From positions 18,988 to 82,987 of the forward strand of contig DIGE01000004.1 of assembly GCA_002419465.1 (NCBI GenBank): a stretch of 64,000 nucleotides of DNA. The letters run 5' to 3'. The number at the start of each line of letters is the position of its first letter. Positions within the stretch are counted from its first letter, which is position 1. This document shows, in pieces, positions 28,376-38,604 of this stretch. The translations under genes and the position numbers were made by a program. The notes below the pieces were generated by a model. It was given only the letters and a program-made list of their open reading frames with translations. It was not told the DNA's origin and did not search any database. Source of the DNA: Geobacter sp. UBA5730 (GTDB taxonomy: Bacteria > Desulfobacterota > Desulfuromonadia > Geobacterales > Pseudopelobacteraceae).

Positions 28376-28436
28376 GACCCAGAACCGTGAGGAACGGCCC
28401 CTTGCGGATCGGGCAATTCATTTAAAGGAGTTCAAG

Positions 28437-28790
28437 ATGCCGAGAGTAAAAGGTGGTTTTAAGACGCGTCAGCGTCGTAACAAGGTGCTCAAGCTGGCTA
28501 AAGGTTACCGGGGCGCACGGAGCAAGCTGTTCCGCAGCGCAACCGAGGCGGTGGACCGGGCATTGAATTATGCCTTCCGCGACCGTCGTGTGAAGAAGCG
28601 GGACTTCCGGGCGCTCTGGATCATGCGAATCAACGCGGCTTCCCGTTTGAACGGGCTGCCTTACAGTAAGTTCATCTTCGGTCTCAAGAAGGCTGATATC
28701 CAGATCGACCGCAAGGTTCTGGCCGATATCGCCATCACCGATCCGAAGGGGTTCGCCGAGATCTCGGCCTTGGCCAAGGCACAGCTTTAA
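28437..28790 (+). CDS. rplT: 50S ribosomal protein L20
   Basis: 117 residues, standard length, opening [20 protein letters not shown] with the basic N-terminal tail and ending ISALAKAQL. Preceded by AAAGGAG. Early assembly protein of the large subunit, possibly autoregulatory. Confidence 0.97.
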   Translation: MPRVKGGFKTRQRRNKVLKLAKGYRGARSKLFRSATEAVDRALNYAFRDRRVKKRDFRALWIMRINAASRLNGLPYSKFIFGLKKADIQIDRKVLADIAITDPKGFAEISALAKAQL

Positions 28791-28807
28791 GCCGGGCTGA
28801 TCCACAG

Positions 28808-28844
28808 AAAAAAGGAATGGGGCTTCGTGCTCTCATTCCTTTTT
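28808..28844 (+). terminator. Rho-independent terminator after rplT
   Basis: AAAAAAGGAATG pairs with CATTCCTTTTT around a GC-containing loop; the right arm itself supplies the T-run. Confidence 0.8.
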
Positions 28845-28898
28845 CAGTTTTGTCACATGCCATCTAATAAGGCGTTATGCTAGGTAGGGGTTTTTACT

Positions 28899-29915
28899 AT
28901 GCGGGAGCAGCTTGAGCAGATGCGGCAACAGGCCATTGCGGCCATCGCGGCGGCAACCTCGGAAGAGGTCCTGAACGAAATCAGGGTTCGTTTTCTGGGA
29001 CGTAAAGGGGAGTTGACCGGCCTGATGAAGGGGTTGGGCAGTTTGCCTGCCGACGAGCGACCCAAGGTGGGACAGCTGGTCAACGTGGTCAAGGAAGGGC
29101 TGGAAGAGGCGGTTGAACTGGCCCTGACTGCGGCCCGTAAGGCTGCCACGGACCAGCGTCTGGCCACCGAGCGGATTGATGTCACCCTGCCGGGACGTCA
29201 GCGGCGACTGGGCAGCAAGCATCCGGTGACCCTGGTGGTGGAAGAAGTCAGCGATATCTTTGCTGGTTTGGGATTTTCAGTGGCCGAAGGACCCGAGATC
29301 GAACATGACTGGTACAATTTCGAGGCCCTGAATTTTCCGCCTGAACATCCGGCCCGCGATATGCAGGATACCTTTTTTGTGGAGAACCAGCTGCTGCTGA
29401 GAACCCATACCTCGCCGGTCCAGATCCGCACCATGCTGAAACAAAAACCACCGGTGCGGATCATCGCTCCCGGCACGGTGTATCGTTGTGATTCTGATGC
29501 CACCCATTCGCCGATGTTTCATCAGATTGAAGGCCTGATGGTGGATACCAGGGTTTCCTTTGCCGATCTGAAAGGAATCCTGACGATCTTCACCAACCAG
29601 CTGTTCGGGCAAAAAACCGGTGTGCGGCTGCGGCCCAGCTTCTTTCCCTTTACCGAGCCCTCGGCAGAGGTGGATATCGCCTGCGTGATCTGTGGCGGTT
29701 CTGGTTGCCGGGTTTGTAAACAGACCGGCTGGCTCGAGATACTGGGGGCCGGCATGGTTGACCCTGAGGTGTTCCGCCATGTCGGCTACGACGCGGAACA
29801 GTTTTCCGGCTTTGCTTTTGGCATGGGGATTGAGCGGATTGCGATGCTCAAGTATGGCATCAGCGATATGCGTCTGCTGTTCGAAAACGACGTCCGTTTC
29901 CTTGCACAGTTCTGA
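28899..29915 (+). CDS. pheS: Phenylalanyl-tRNA synthetase alpha subunit
   Basis: 338 residues. N-terminal coiled coil for tRNA binding (about 1-85), then the class II catalytic domain: [19 protein letters not shown] (about 108), motif 2 region [21 protein letters not shown] ([16 protein letters not shown], about 189) and motif 3 [14 protein letters not shown] near the C-terminus. Forms an alpha2-beta2 enzyme with PheT, encoded 51 bp downstream. Confidence 0.96.
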   Translation: MREQLEQMRQQAIAAIAAATSEEVLNEIRVRFLGRKGELTGLMKGLGSLPADERPKVGQLVNVVKEGLEEAVELALTAARKAATDQRLATERIDVTLPGRQRRLGSKHPVTLVVEEVSDIFAGLGFSVAEGPEIEHDWYNFEALNFPPEHPARDMQDTFFVENQLLLRTHTSPVQIRTMLKQKPPVRIIAPGTVYRCDSDATHSPMFHQIEGLMVDTRVSFADLKGILTIFTNQLFGQKTGVRLRPSFFPFTEPSAEVDIACVICGGSGCRVCKQTGWLEILGAGMVDPEVFRHVGYDAEQFSGFAFGMGIERIAMLKYGISDMRLLFENDVRFLAQF

Positions 29916-29966
29916 AACGGTCTTTCCTCGTTTCTTGCTGGACACTATGTTTCGTCAGGTGAACCT

Positions 29967-32372
29967 ATGAAAGTTACCTATAACTGGCTGAAAGAGTTTG
30001 TTGATTTCGATCTGTCCCCCACCGCGCTGGCTGACCTGCTGACCATGCTGGGCCTTGAAGTGGAGGGGGTCGAGCAGATCGGCGGCGGCTTGGATGAGGT
30101 GGTGGTGGCCCGGGTGGTGGAGAAGGCCCAGCATCCCAATGCCGACAAACTGTCGCTCTGCAAGGTTGATAACGGCCGTGAGATTCTGGACGTGGTTTGT
30201 GGCGCCCAGAACTTTAAACAGGGCGATACAGTGGCCCTGGCCCAGATTGGCGCCGTGCTGCCGGGTGATTTCAAGATCAAGCGCACTAAAATCCGTGGTG
30301 AAGAGTCCTGCGGCATGCTCTGCTCCGAGAAGGAGCTGGCTCTGGCCGTTGAGAGCACCGGGATCATGGTACTGTCTGCCGATCTGCCCCTGGGTGTCCC
30401 GTTGTTTGATGCTCTGGGGATCAAGGATACGGTCTTTGAGATTGGTCTGACCCCGAACCGTGCCGACTGTTTGAGTGTGATCGGCATCGCCCGTGAGATA
30501 GCGGCCAAGCTGGGCACCAAGCTGAAGTTGGTTGAGCATACTGTGTCTGAAGGGACGGACCCGGTTGGCAATCATGTCGGCGTCACCATTGCAGCCCCGA
30601 CCGGCTGCCCACGCTATGCCGCCCGCTATATCAGCGGCTGCACTATCGCCCCGTCACCGGTCTGGCTGGCTAACCGCCTGCAGGCGGTGGGTGTTCGTTC
30701 CATCAATAACGTGGTGGATATCACCAACCTGATCATGATCGAGCTGGGACATCCGCTGCACGCCTTTGATTCCCGCCAGGTGGCCGGCGGTCAGATCGTG
30801 GTGCGCAAGGCGGCCGAGGGCGAGCTTTTCATTACCCTGGATGGACAGGAGCGGGTACTCAAGGCCGATGATCTGGTGATCTGTGATCAACAGCGCGCCG
30901 TGGCCCTGGCCGGTATCATGGGGGGTCAAAACTCAGAGATCAAGGATGATACCCGTGACATCTTGCTGGAAAGCGCTTTTTTCGATCCGCCGACGATCCG
31001 CCGCACCAGCAAGCGTTTGGGGCTGCATACCGAATCATCACACCGTTTCGAGCGGGGCGCCGATATCGGCATGGTGCCGATGGCTCTCGACCGAGCGGCC
31101 CGTTTGATGGCTGAACTGGCTGGCGGTACCATAGCGGCAGGCCTGGTGGACAACCACCCGGCTCCCAGGCAGCCGATCAGTATCCTGTTCCGTCCGCAAC
31201 GTTGTAATGAAATGATCGGCATCCAGCTGACTGCCGAGCGGATGGCGGAACTGTTCCGTAACCTTGCCTTTGGCGTTGAGCATACCAGCGATGGCAGCCT
31301 GCAGGTCGATATCCCCAGCTGGCGGATTGACATTGAGCGTGAGATCGACCTGATTGAAGAGATCTGCCGCCTGAACGGTTTTGACCAGATTCCGGCCACT
31401 ATGCCGGTGGCTGCCGTGATCTCCGACCGCCCCAGCCGCCATCAACAGCTACAGCGGCTTGTGCGCGACCATTTTGTGGCTGAGGGGATGAACGAGATTG
31501 TTACCTTCAGCTTTATCGGTCCAGACGGTGCTGACAAGCTGGGCTTAGCTGCGGATGATCCGCGCCGGGCCGGCATCCGGCTCTGTAATCCGCTGGCAGA
31601 GGAACAGTCGGTCATGCGCACTACCCTGATGCCGGGGTTGTTGGATACCGCCTCCCGAAATATGAGCTTTCGCTCCCTCGATCTGCGTCTGTTCGAGATG
31701 CGACGCATCTACGTGCCGAAGGCTGGCGAGGAGTTACCCCACGAACCGATCTGGGTGGCAGGTCTGTTCAGTGGCGCCCGTTTTGCTGAGGGCTGGTGCC
31801 AACAGTCGACCGAGACTGATTTTTTCGATGCCAAGGCTGTTTTGGAAAGTCTGTTCAGCCGTCTGCAGATCGCCGATGTTCATTGGGATGCCGAAAATCC
31901 TGAGGTGTATTACCATCCCGGCAAGGCCTGCCATATTTTTAGCGGCAACACGGCCATCGGGACCTTGGGAGAGCTCCATCCATCGACTCAGGCTGCTTTT
32001 GAACTTGAACGGACATCCTACTGTTTCGAGCTTGATTTTGAGGCGCTGGTTCGTCTGTCCGGCAATCGTCAGCCGATTGTGCCACCATCCCGTTACCCCG
32101 AGAGTGTCCGGGATCTGGCTTTACTGGCGCCGTTGGAGCTGGCCGCTGAACAGCTGATCGCCTGTGTCAGGGGGCTGCGCTTGAAGGAGCTGAAAACGGT
32201 TGCAATCTTTGACCTGTATCAGGGAGAGAATATCCCGGCCGGTCACAAGAGCATCGCTCTGCGGCTGCGCTATCGTTCTCTGGAGCGTACCTTGACTGAT
32301 GATGAGGTTTCTGTGTTGCACCAGAAGGTAGTTGCCACCCTGACAAAAAAATTGGGTGTTGCATTACGATAA
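29967..32372 (+). CDS. pheT: Phenylalanyl-tRNA synthetase beta subunit
   Basis: 801 residues. Domains in order: N-terminal EMAP-type tRNA-binding (about 40-150), B3/4 editing domain (about 210-380), B5 (about 405-475), class II-like core, and C-terminal FDX-ACB anticodon-binding domain (about 708-800, ending LTKKLGVALR). Editing of mischarged Tyr-tRNA resides here in the family. Followed by ihfA, as in E. coli. Confidence 0.96.
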   Translation: MKVTYNWLKEFVDFDLSPTALADLLTMLGLEVEGVEQIGGGLDEVVVARVVEKAQHPNADKLSLCKVDNGREILDVVCGAQNFKQGDTVALAQIGAVLPGDFKIKRTKIRGEESCGMLCSEKELALAVESTGIMVLSADLPLGVPLFDALGIKDTVFEIGLTPNRADCLSVIGIAREIAAKLGTKLKLVEHTVSEGTDPVGNHVGVTIAAPTGCPRYAARYISGCTIAPSPVWLANRLQAVGVRSINNVVDITNLIMIELGHPLHAFDSRQVAGGQIVVRKAAEGELFITLDGQERVLKADDLVICDQQRAVALAGIMGGQNSEIKDDTRDILLESAFFDPPTIRRTSKRLGLHTESSHRFERGADIGMVPMALDRAARLMAELAGGTIAAGLVDNHPAPRQPISILFRPQRCNEMIGIQLTAERMAELFRNLAFGVEHTSDGSLQVDIPSWRIDIEREIDLIEEICRLNGFDQIPATMPVAAVISDRPSRHQQLQRLVRDHFVAEGMNEIVTFSFIGPDGADKLGLAADDPRRAGIRLCNPLAEEQSVMRTTLMPGLLDTASRNMSFRSLDLRLFEMRRIYVPKAGEELPHEPIWVAGLFSGARFAEGWCQQSTETDFFDAKAVLESLFSRLQIADVHWDAENPEVYYHPGKACHIFSGNTAIGTLGELHPSTQAAFELERTSYCFELDFEALVRLSGNRQPIVPPSRYPESVRDLALLAPLELAAEQLIACVRGLRLKELKTVAIFDLYQGENIPAGHKSIALRLRYRSLERTLTDDEVSVLHQKVVATLTKKLGVALR

Positions 32373-32469
32373 ACTGTTGCGGTTGTAGAAACCACGTGCT
32401 ATAAAGCTTTCCTCCTGTTCACAGGGTTTTATAATCTGTATGAATGCTTGCTATTTAGGTGGGGTTATT

Positions 32470-32751
32470 ATGACGAAAGCTGATATTGTTGAACGGATTC
32501 ATCAGAAGATCGGTCTCTCCAAGAAAGAGTCTGCCGAGATGGTGGAAATGGTCTTCGGTATCATGAAAACTACCCTGGAAGCTGGCGATAAGATCAAGAT
32601 CGCCGGATTCGGCAACTTTGTGGTCAAACAGAAGTCGGATCGCCGTGGCCGCAATCCGCAGACCGGCGAGGCGATCACCATCAGCGCCCGTCGTATTCTG
32701 ACCTTTAAGCCCAGCCAGGTTTTGAAGAGTTCCATCAATATCGAGGACTAA
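32470..32751 (+). CDS. ihfA: Integration host factor alpha subunit
   Basis: 93 residues from ATG 32470, five bases after AGGTGGGG; the frame extends to 32440 but the family begins MTKADIVERIHQKIGLSKKE. The DNA-arm segment GRNPQTGEAITISARR is IHF-like. IHF bends DNA sharply and is commonly needed to loop NtrC-type activators onto sigma-54 promoters, relevant to the units at 47-57 kb. The pheT-ihfA-merR order is conserved. Confidence 0.93.
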   Translation: MTKADIVERIHQKIGLSKKESAEMVEMVFGIMKTTLEAGDKIKIAGFGNFVVKQKSDRRGRNPQTGEAITISARRILTFKPSQVLKSSINIED

Positions 32752-32775
32752 CCGCGGAGGGTTACGGGGCCGGTC

Positions 32776-33126
32776 ATGCAACCCTCAATCCCGGATAAGA
32801 CGTACTACAAGATTGGCGAGGTTGCCAAGCTGGCCGATCTGAAGAGCTCGGTGCTCCGCTTTTGGGAAACTGAGTTTTCTTTTCTGCGTCCTGAAAAAAG
32901 TTCCAGTGGACAACGATTGTATAGCAAGCATGATATTGCCTTGATCCAGCAGATCAAGCAGCTGCTGTATCAGGAAAAATATACCATTGAAGGGGTTCGC
33001 AAACGATTTTCTCCTCAGCGGACCCGGTGCCCGGAACCCCAATCCGCCGGGCAGGAGCAACAGGATTTTCGCTCACTCTTGCAGTCGATCCGGCAGGAGT
33101 TGATCAACCTTCGAGCAACACTGTAG
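32776..33126 (+). CDS. MerR-family transcriptional regulator
   Basis: 116 residues. N-terminal winged-helix: YYKIGEVAKLADLKSSVLRFWETEF followed by LRPEKSSSGQRLY and a short dimerisation helix ending in a glutamine-rich tail. Short MerR-like proteins of this type are commonly encoded right after ihfA. No metal-binding cysteines or effector domain, so the signal, if any, is unknown. Cytoplasmic DNA-binding protein. Confidence 0.9.
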   Translation: MQPSIPDKTYYKIGEVAKLADLKSSVLRFWETEFSFLRPEKSSSGQRLYSKHDIALIQQIKQLLYQEKYTIEGVRKRFSPQRTRCPEPQSAGQEQQDFRSLLQSIRQELINLRATL

Positions 33127-33129
33127 TTT

Positions 33130-33206
<77 letters not shown>

Positions 33207-33234
33207 AATAGATCTGGCTTAAGGTCAGGCAGGC

Positions 33235-33265
33235 GCAAAAGCCCCGGAAGCTTCGGGGCTTTTGC
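33235..33265 (+). terminator. Rho-independent terminator after tRNA-Pro
   Basis: GCAAAAGCCCCG and CGGGGCTTTTGC form a long stem; the T4 in the right arm plus GCCGTTG follows. Symmetric, so it may act in both directions. Confidence 0.8.
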
Positions 33266-33345
33266 CGTTGTATCTGCGGGTAAGCCATCCCGTCGTATAA
33301 AATCTGCTGCTAGCTTGCGCCAGGGCCTGCCCTTCGTATTATTCC

Positions 33346-33373
33346 TTGACAAACCGGCCATTTTCACTATATT
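33346..33373 (+). promoter_or_regulatory. Sigma-70 promoter of yceD-rpmF-plsX-fab
   Basis: TTGACA (33346-33351) and TATATT (33368-33373) with a 16-bp spacer, 37 bp before yceD. This probably drives the whole lipid operon. Confidence 0.7.
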
Positions 33374-33409
33374 ACATCGTTTCTTAACCCTCACTATTCA
33401 GGGCGTGCC

Positions 33410-33949
33410 ATGAAGGTCAGACTAGACCATATCCGTGAGGTGACCCGGGAACTGTTGTTTGTCGAGCCAATCGAATCCTTTCCGGTGCTGATGGCCATGG
33501 TTGAGGCCGGCGAGTGTGTTTTTGCCGGTTCAGTGCGGGTTCAACTGACCGCTGGCCGTGAGATGGACCACTACCGGGTTGAAGGATCGGTGCATGTGCC
33601 GGTTCGCCAGTCCTGCTCCCGTTGTCTTGCTTCGTTTGAGCAGGAATTGTCTTCCCGTTTTACGATCATCTTCCGCGAGGGTACCGCACCGGTTGAAGAT
33701 GATGATGAGGTTGAACTGGGCGAACAGGACCTGGTCTCCGCCAGCTTCAGTGGCGATGAGATCGATCTGCTGCCGGAGATTGGTGAACAGGTTGCTCTGG
33801 CCATACCGCTGAAGCCGCTTTGTTCCGTAGGTTGTAAAGGGCTTTGCCCGGTCTGTGGCGCAGATATGAATGCAGCACCCTGTGGTTGTTCCCGTGAACC
33901 GGTTAATCTTAAGTTTGCAGCTTTAAAGGACTTCAAGGTCCAACGTTAA
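33410..33949 (+). CDS. YceD-family (DUF177) protein
   Basis: 179 residues. Conserved cysteine pairs: CSRCL around residue 68 and CSVGCKGLCPVCGADMNAAP around residue 140, the C-terminal pattern of the DUF177/YceD family. Encoded directly before rpmF as in nearly all bacteria; the family has been linked to 23S rRNA maturation or L32 assembly, but its exact function is not settled. Acidic middle section (EDDDEVELGEQD). Confidence 0.88.
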   Translation: MKVRLDHIREVTRELLFVEPIESFPVLMAMVEAGECVFAGSVRVQLTAGREMDHYRVEGSVHVPVRQSCSRCLASFEQELSSRFTIIFREGTAPVEDDDEVELGEQDLVSASFSGDEIDLLPEIGEQVALAIPLKPLCSVGCKGLCPVCGADMNAAPCGCSREPVNLKFAALKDFKVQR

Positions 33950-33982
33950 ACCCGGCCAGTCGGCCGCAAAGGAGAATCCGCC

Positions 33983-34168
33983 ATGGCAGTACCCAAGAAG
34001 AAAACATCCAAATCCCGCAAGAATATGCGACGGGCCCATGATTTTTTGACTCCCCCCTCGTTGTCGGTTTGCCCTGCATGCAAGTCCGCCAAGATGCCTC
34101 ACCGTGCCTGCCCTTCCTGCGGTACCTATAAGGGGAAGGAAGTAGCCGGCGCAGCAAAAAAAGCCTGA
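33983..34168 (+). CDS. rpmF: 50S ribosomal protein L32
   Basis: 61 residues: [20 protein letters not shown] opening, then [17 protein letters not shown], so the zinc-binding cysteines are kept (the C+ form). AAAGGAG precedes the start. Confidence 0.96.
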   Translation: MAVPKKKTSKSRKNMRRAHDFLTPPSLSVCPACKSAKMPHRACPSCGTYKGKEVAGAAKKA

Positions 34169-34184
34169 TAGTTTCTCATTGTCT

Positions 34185-35216
34185 ATGCAGATGAGAGTTG
34201 CTGTTGATGCAATGGGAGGCGATAACGCCCCGGCCATCGAGGTTGAGGGTGCGGTTGCTGCTGCCCGCGAGTTAGGTATTGCTGTCATTCTGGTGGGTGA
34301 TGAGGCACGGCTGCGTCAAGAGCTCGCCCGTCACGCCGTTTCCAGTCTGGATATCACCATTCAGCACGCCAGCGAAGTGGTGGGCATGCATGATTCTGCC
34401 TCTGATGCGGTGCGCAAAAAACGTGACTCATCGGTCAGGGTGGCCTTTGAGCTGGTCAAGGCAGGCAGGGCTTGTGCCGCAGTCAGTGCTGGCAACTCCG
34501 GCGCCACTATGGCGGCCGGGATGTTCGTACTCAAGCGGATCAGCGGCATCGAGCGCCCTGCCATAGCCCAGGTTTTTCCAACACTGAACGGTCAGACCCT
34601 GGTGCTGGATGTGGGCGGCAATGTCGATTGCAAGCCGATCCATCTGGTCCAGTTTGCTATCATGGGCCAGGTCTACGCCACCCATGCCATGGGGCTTAGC
34701 AACCCCAGCATCGGTTTGCTTTCCAATGGCGAAGAGGACTCAAAGGGCAATGAATTGACCCGCGAGACCAACGCCATACTGCGTCAGACCTCACTGAACT
34801 ATCACGGGTATGTTGAAGGTCGTGATATCTTCAAGGGAACCGTCGGGGTGGTGGTGTGCGATGGCTTTGTGGGCAACGTGGTGCTGAAGCTCTCCGAGGG
34901 TCTGGCAGAGGCGGCCGGTTCCATGCTGCGTCGTGAGATTTCCAATGATTTTGTGGCCAAGCTTGGTTATCTGTTTGTACGGGGCGCCTTCAGCCGTTTC
35001 AAAAAGACGGTTGATTATGCCGAGTATGGCGGTGCTCCTCTGATCGGCATCAACGGCGTCGGGATGATCTGCCATGGTGGTTCCAATGCCAAGGCGATCA
35101 AGAACGCCATCCGTTTTGCCCACGAGTATGCGCGTCATGGCGTTACCGAGCATATTGCCGAAAAGCTGACTGAAAACAACGCCGCGCTGGTTCCCTGCAA
35201 CGGCAGCCCCCTGTAA
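34185..35216 (+). CDS. plsX: Phosphate acyltransferase PlsX
   Basis: 343 residues from ATG 34185; ATG 34191 is equally possible and neither has a clear ribosome binding site. [19 protein letters not shown] at the start is the family signature; [19 protein letters not shown] (about 100) and [20 protein letters not shown] near the C-terminus are also conserved. Converts acyl-ACP to acyl-phosphate for phospholipid synthesis; peripheral membrane enzyme. Lies between rpmF and fabH as usual. Confidence 0.95.
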   Translation: MQMRVAVDAMGGDNAPAIEVEGAVAAARELGIAVILVGDEARLRQELARHAVSSLDITIQHASEVVGMHDSASDAVRKKRDSSVRVAFELVKAGRACAAVSAGNSGATMAAGMFVLKRISGIERPAIAQVFPTLNGQTLVLDVGGNVDCKPIHLVQFAIMGQVYATHAMGLSNPSIGLLSNGEEDSKGNELTRETNAILRQTSLNYHGYVEGRDIFKGTVGVVVCDGFVGNVVLKLSEGLAEAAGSMLRREISNDFVAKLGYLFVRGAFSRFKKTVDYAEYGGAPLIGINGVGMICHGGSNAKAIKNAIRFAHEYARHGVTEHIAEKLTENNAALVPCNGSPL

Positions 35217-35276
35217 TTTTTGTTCTTGGTATTGAATGACGGAAGCGGATGTTCTGTTTCCGGGGAGGAAGGTCAC

Positions 35277-36260
35277 ATGCTGCGTGCCCGCATTACAGGG
35301 ACCGGCTCTGCTGTTCCTGATAAAGTCCTCACCAATCTCGATCTGGAAAAACTGGTCGACACCAACGACGAGTGGATCACCTCCCGCACCGGTATCAAGG
35401 AACGTCGTATCGCTGCAACCGGTGAGTATACCTCCACTTTTGCCATTCTGGCCGCTCGTCGTGCCCTTGCAATGGCCGGCCTCTCTCCTGAAGAGCTTGA
35501 TCTGATCATCCTTGGCACCGTCACACCTGATTTCCCTTTTCCCTCAACTGCCTGCATCATCCAGCATGAGCTGGGTGCCTGCAATGCTGCGGCCTTCGAC
35601 CTCTCTGCGGCCTGTTCCGGTTTTATCTATGGCCTGAATGTGGCAGAAGCGTATATCAAGAGCGGTATGGCTAAAAAGGTGCTGGTGATGGGTGCGGAGG
35701 TGCTGACCCGGATTGTCGATTTCAGTGACCGCAACACCTGTATCCTGTTCGGGGATGGTTCTGGAGCGGTTGTGCTTGAGGCCGACAGTGGTGAGCAGGG
35801 GATTCTCTCAACCCATATCTTCAGCAATGGAAACCATTGGGAATTACTGTATCAGCCAGGGGTCGGTTCCCGGCACCCTGCCGCTGATCCGCAGACCGTT
35901 GAAGAGAAGCTTTGCTACCTGCGAATGGAAGGCAATGAGGTCTTCAAGCATGCAGTCCGTGCTATGGGTGACGCGGCCGTGGCCGCACTCGATCACAACA
36001 AGGTCTCTGCCGCTGATCTGGCATTGCTGATCCCCCATCAGGCCAACCGCCGGATCATCGAGGCCACCGGCAAGCGGATCGGTATTGACGAGGACAAGGT
36101 TTTTGTGAATCTGCATAAATATGGCAATACCTCGTCGGCATCCATTCCGATCGCTCTTGATGAGGCCAACCGGGAAGGGCGGATCAAACCGGGTGATCTG
36201 GTGCTGCTGGACGCCTTTGGCGGTGGCTTCACCTATGGTTCTGCGCTTATTCGCTGGTAG
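35277..36260 (+). CDS. fabH: 3-oxoacyl-ACP synthase III
   Basis: 327 residues from ATG 35277, preceded by GGGGAGGAAGG. Active-site cysteine in LSAACSGFIYGL (about residue 114), histidine in LIPHQANRRII and asparagine in KYGNTSSASIP complete the Cys-His-Asn triad. Initiates fatty acid synthesis by condensing acetyl-CoA with malonyl-ACP. An in-frame extension upstream to 35220 lacks family similarity. Confidence 0.96.
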   Translation: MLRARITGTGSAVPDKVLTNLDLEKLVDTNDEWITSRTGIKERRIAATGEYTSTFAILAARRALAMAGLSPEELDLIILGTVTPDFPFPSTACIIQHELGACNAAAFDLSAACSGFIYGLNVAEAYIKSGMAKKVLVMGAEVLTRIVDFSDRNTCILFGDGSGAVVLEADSGEQGILSTHIFSNGNHWELLYQPGVGSRHPAADPQTVEEKLCYLRMEGNEVFKHAVRAMGDAAVAALDHNKVSAADLALLIPHQANRRIIEATGKRIGIDEDKVFVNLHKYGNTSSASIPIALDEANREGRIKPGDLVLLDAFGGGFTYGSALIRW

Positions 36261-36290
36261 CTGTGCAATTAATTGGCAATGGAAGAAACT

Positions 36291-37214
36291 ATGACGAAAA
36301 CAGCCTTTTTATTTCCTGGACAAGGTTCCCAGTATGCAGGCATGGGCAAGGATCTGGCCGAAAATTTTGCCGTCGCCCGTCAGACCTTTGAAGAGGCTGA
36401 TGACGCCTTGGGCTTCAAGCTGATGACACTCTGCTTCAATGGCCCCGATGAAGACCTCAAGCTGACCTTCAATACCCAACCCGCTATCCTGACCGCCAGT
36501 GTTGCCGCCCTGCGGGTGGTACAGCAGGAAACCGGCCTCAAGGCCGATTTTCTGGCAGGGCATTCCCTGGGCGAATACTCGGCCCTGGTCTGCAGTGGCG
36601 CCCTTTCACTGGCCGATGCTGCCCGGACAGTGCGAAGCCGGGGTACCTTCATGCAGGAGGCCGTGCCGGTGGGGGTGGGTGCCATGGCAGCCATGCTTTC
36701 CATCGAGGCCGACGAACTGGCGGCCATCTGTGCCGAGGCGGCTCAGGGCGAGGTGGTGGCCCCGGCCAACTTTAACTCACCGGGGCAGATCGTGATTGCC
36801 GGCCATGCCACGGCGGTAAACCGTACCATTGAGCTTGCCAAGACCAAAGGATATCGCAAGGCGATGCTGTTGCCGGTCAGCGCACCGTTCCATTGTGCCC
36901 TGATGCAGCCGGCCGCTGATCGGCTTAAAACCGTACTGGATGCAGTGCAGATCAATGCCTTGACACTGCCGGTGATTACCAATGTAGAGGCGACCCCGAA
37001 CCAGGATAGCGGCCGGGTACGTGAGCTGCTGGTGCAGCAGGTCTGTGCAGCGGTACGCTGGGAGCAGTCGGTGCATACCATGATCAGTCAGGGGGTGACC
37101 CGTTTTGTGGAGATCGGACCAGGCAAGGTGCTGACCGGTCTGGTCAAGCGGATCAACAAGGAGATGACCCAGGTTAATATCGAAGATGCCGCCGGCGTGA
37201 TGGCAGCTGTCTGA
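36291..37214 (+). CDS. fabD: Malonyl-CoA:ACP transacylase
   Basis: 307 residues from ATG 36291; GGAAGA is placed just before it, and the earlier in-frame TTG/ATG (36273, 36279) are not supported. [17 protein letters not shown] opening, catalytic serine in [14 protein letters not shown] (about residue 89), and histidine in SAPFHCALM (about 198). Loads malonyl units on ACP. Confidence 0.95.
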   Translation: MTKTAFLFPGQGSQYAGMGKDLAENFAVARQTFEEADDALGFKLMTLCFNGPDEDLKLTFNTQPAILTASVAALRVVQQETGLKADFLAGHSLGEYSALVCSGALSLADAARTVRSRGTFMQEAVPVGVGAMAAMLSIEADELAAICAEAAQGEVVAPANFNSPGQIVIAGHATAVNRTIELAKTKGYRKAMLLPVSAPFHCALMQPAADRLKTVLDAVQINALTLPVITNVEATPNQDSGRVRELLVQQVCAAVRWEQSVHTMISQGVTRFVEIGPGKVLTGLVKRINKEMTQVNIEDAAGVMAAV

Positions 37215-37249
37215 TCACACAGCCGTATCGTGACAAAAGGAGTATAACC

Positions 37250-37687
37250 ATGCTTGATGTCAACCAGATCATGAAAATATTGCCCCATCGCCATCCTTTT
37301 TTGCTGGTGGACCGTGTACTGGAGCTGGAGGTGGGCAAGCGGATTGTGGCGATCAAGAACGTCACCATTAACGAGCCGTTTTTTCCAGGGCATTTTCCGG
37401 GACACCCGGTCATGCCGGGGGTGCTGATCATTGAGGCCATGGCCCAGGTGGCCGGTATCCTGGCCTACCAGTCCGATGAGAGTGTGCGCGACAAGGTGAC
37501 TTATTTTGTCGGGATCGATAATGCAAAATTCCGCCGACCGGTGATGCCGGGGGACCAACTGTGCTTTGAGATCGAAGCCATCGGTTGCAAGCGTGGCATC
37601 TGGGTCTTCAGCGCCAAGGCTTTTGTGGACGGCAAGGTGGTAACCGAAGCGGAACTGAAGGCAACCTTTGCTGAAAAACAGGCTTAA
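37250..37687 (+). CDS. fabZ: 3-hydroxyacyl-ACP dehydratase FabZ
   Basis: 145 residues, hot-dog fold. [18 protein letters not shown] opening ([17 protein letters not shown]) with the catalytic histidine in [20 protein letters not shown]. Removes water from 3-hydroxyacyl-ACP. Placed between fabD and fabG, whereas fabZ usually sits with the lipid A genes (lpxD-fabZ-lpxA); it may be the only copy or a second one. Confidence 0.95.
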   Translation: MLDVNQIMKILPHRHPFLLVDRVLELEVGKRIVAIKNVTINEPFFPGHFPGHPVMPGVLIIEAMAQVAGILAYQSDESVRDKVTYFVGIDNAKFRRPVMPGDQLCFEIEAIGCKRGIWVFSAKAFVDGKVVTEAELKATFAEKQA

Positions 37688-37712
37688 GACGCTAGAGGAA
37701 AGGAGCAGAACC

Positions 37713-38450
37713 ATGCCGAAGGGAAAAGTTGCAGTTATTACAGGTGCATCGCGGGGAATTGGCAAGAGCATCGCCCTTGCTTTGGCAGCACAAGGCGCCA
37801 CCATCGTGGCCATGGATATGGATCCGGCTGCTACCGAGGCCGTGGTTGCCGAACTGCAGGCTGCAGGTACCAAGGCCTTGGCAGTGGTTGGTAACGTGAC
37901 GGTCACGGCTGATGTTGAGCGGATGATTGAAGCTGCTGTGGAGGCCTTTGGCCGGGTGGATATTCTGGTGAACAATGCCGGTATCACCCGTGACGGCCTG
38001 ATTATGCGGATGAAGGATGAGGAGTGGGATGCCGTGCTGAATGTCAACCTGAAAGGGGCCTTTGTCTGTACTCGGGCTGCCTTCAAGGTGATGAGCAAAC
38101 AGCGCTACGGCCGGATCATCAACATCGCCTCGGTGGTGGGACAGATGGGTAACGCCGGTCAGGCCAACTACTGCGCCAGCAAGGCCGGCCTGATCGGCCT
38201 GACCAAGTCCAACGCCCGCGAGATGGCCAAGCGCAATGTTACCGTCAACGCCGTGGCTCCCGGTTTCATCGCCACCGCCATGACCGATGCCCTGTCGGAC
38301 AAGGTGCGAGAAGAACTGGCGGCCCAGATCCCGCTGGAGCGTCTTGGTTCGGCCGATGACATCGCCAATGCCGTAACCTTTTTGGCGTCGGAGGCCTCGG
38401 CCTACATCACCGGTCATGTTCTGGCGGTCAACGGTGGCATGTATATGTGA
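37713..38450 (+). CDS. fabG: 3-oxoacyl-ACP reductase FabG
   Basis: 245 residues from ATG 37713 with AGGAAAGGAG upstream. Classical short-chain dehydrogenase: cofactor motif VITGASRGIGKSIALAL (about 8-24), NNAGITRDGL (about 88), catalytic YCASKAGLIGLTKS (Y-x3-K, about 152). NADPH-dependent reduction in the elongation cycle. Confidence 0.95.
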   Translation: MPKGKVAVITGASRGIGKSIALALAAQGATIVAMDMDPAATEAVVAELQAAGTKALAVVGNVTVTADVERMIEAAVEAFGRVDILVNNAGITRDGLIMRMKDEEWDAVLNVNLKGAFVCTRAAFKVMSKQRYGRIINIASVVGQMGNAGQANYCASKAGLIGLTKSNAREMAKRNVTVNAVAPGFIATAMTDALSDKVREELAAQIPLERLGSADDIANAVTFLASEASAYITGHVLAVNGGMYM

Positions 38451-38517
38451 CCAGCGGGTACTTTTCCGCTCGAAAAACCGAGTAGTATGGCTGTGTTGAA
38501 AGTAATGAAATTTTGCT

Positions 38518-38546
38518 TTGACTTTTATAGTTGCGGTTGCTAAGAA
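38518..38546 (+). promoter_or_regulatory. Putative promoter of acpP
   Basis: TTGACT (38518-38523) and TAAGAA (38541-38546), 17-bp spacer, within the 154-bp gap before acpP. An extra promoter for the abundant carrier protein would be expected. Confidence 0.45.
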
Positions 38547-38604
38547 GCAGACACGTTCTGCGAACACAAAACCTGCAACGGTTTTTATCACACGGAGGTG
38601 AAAG

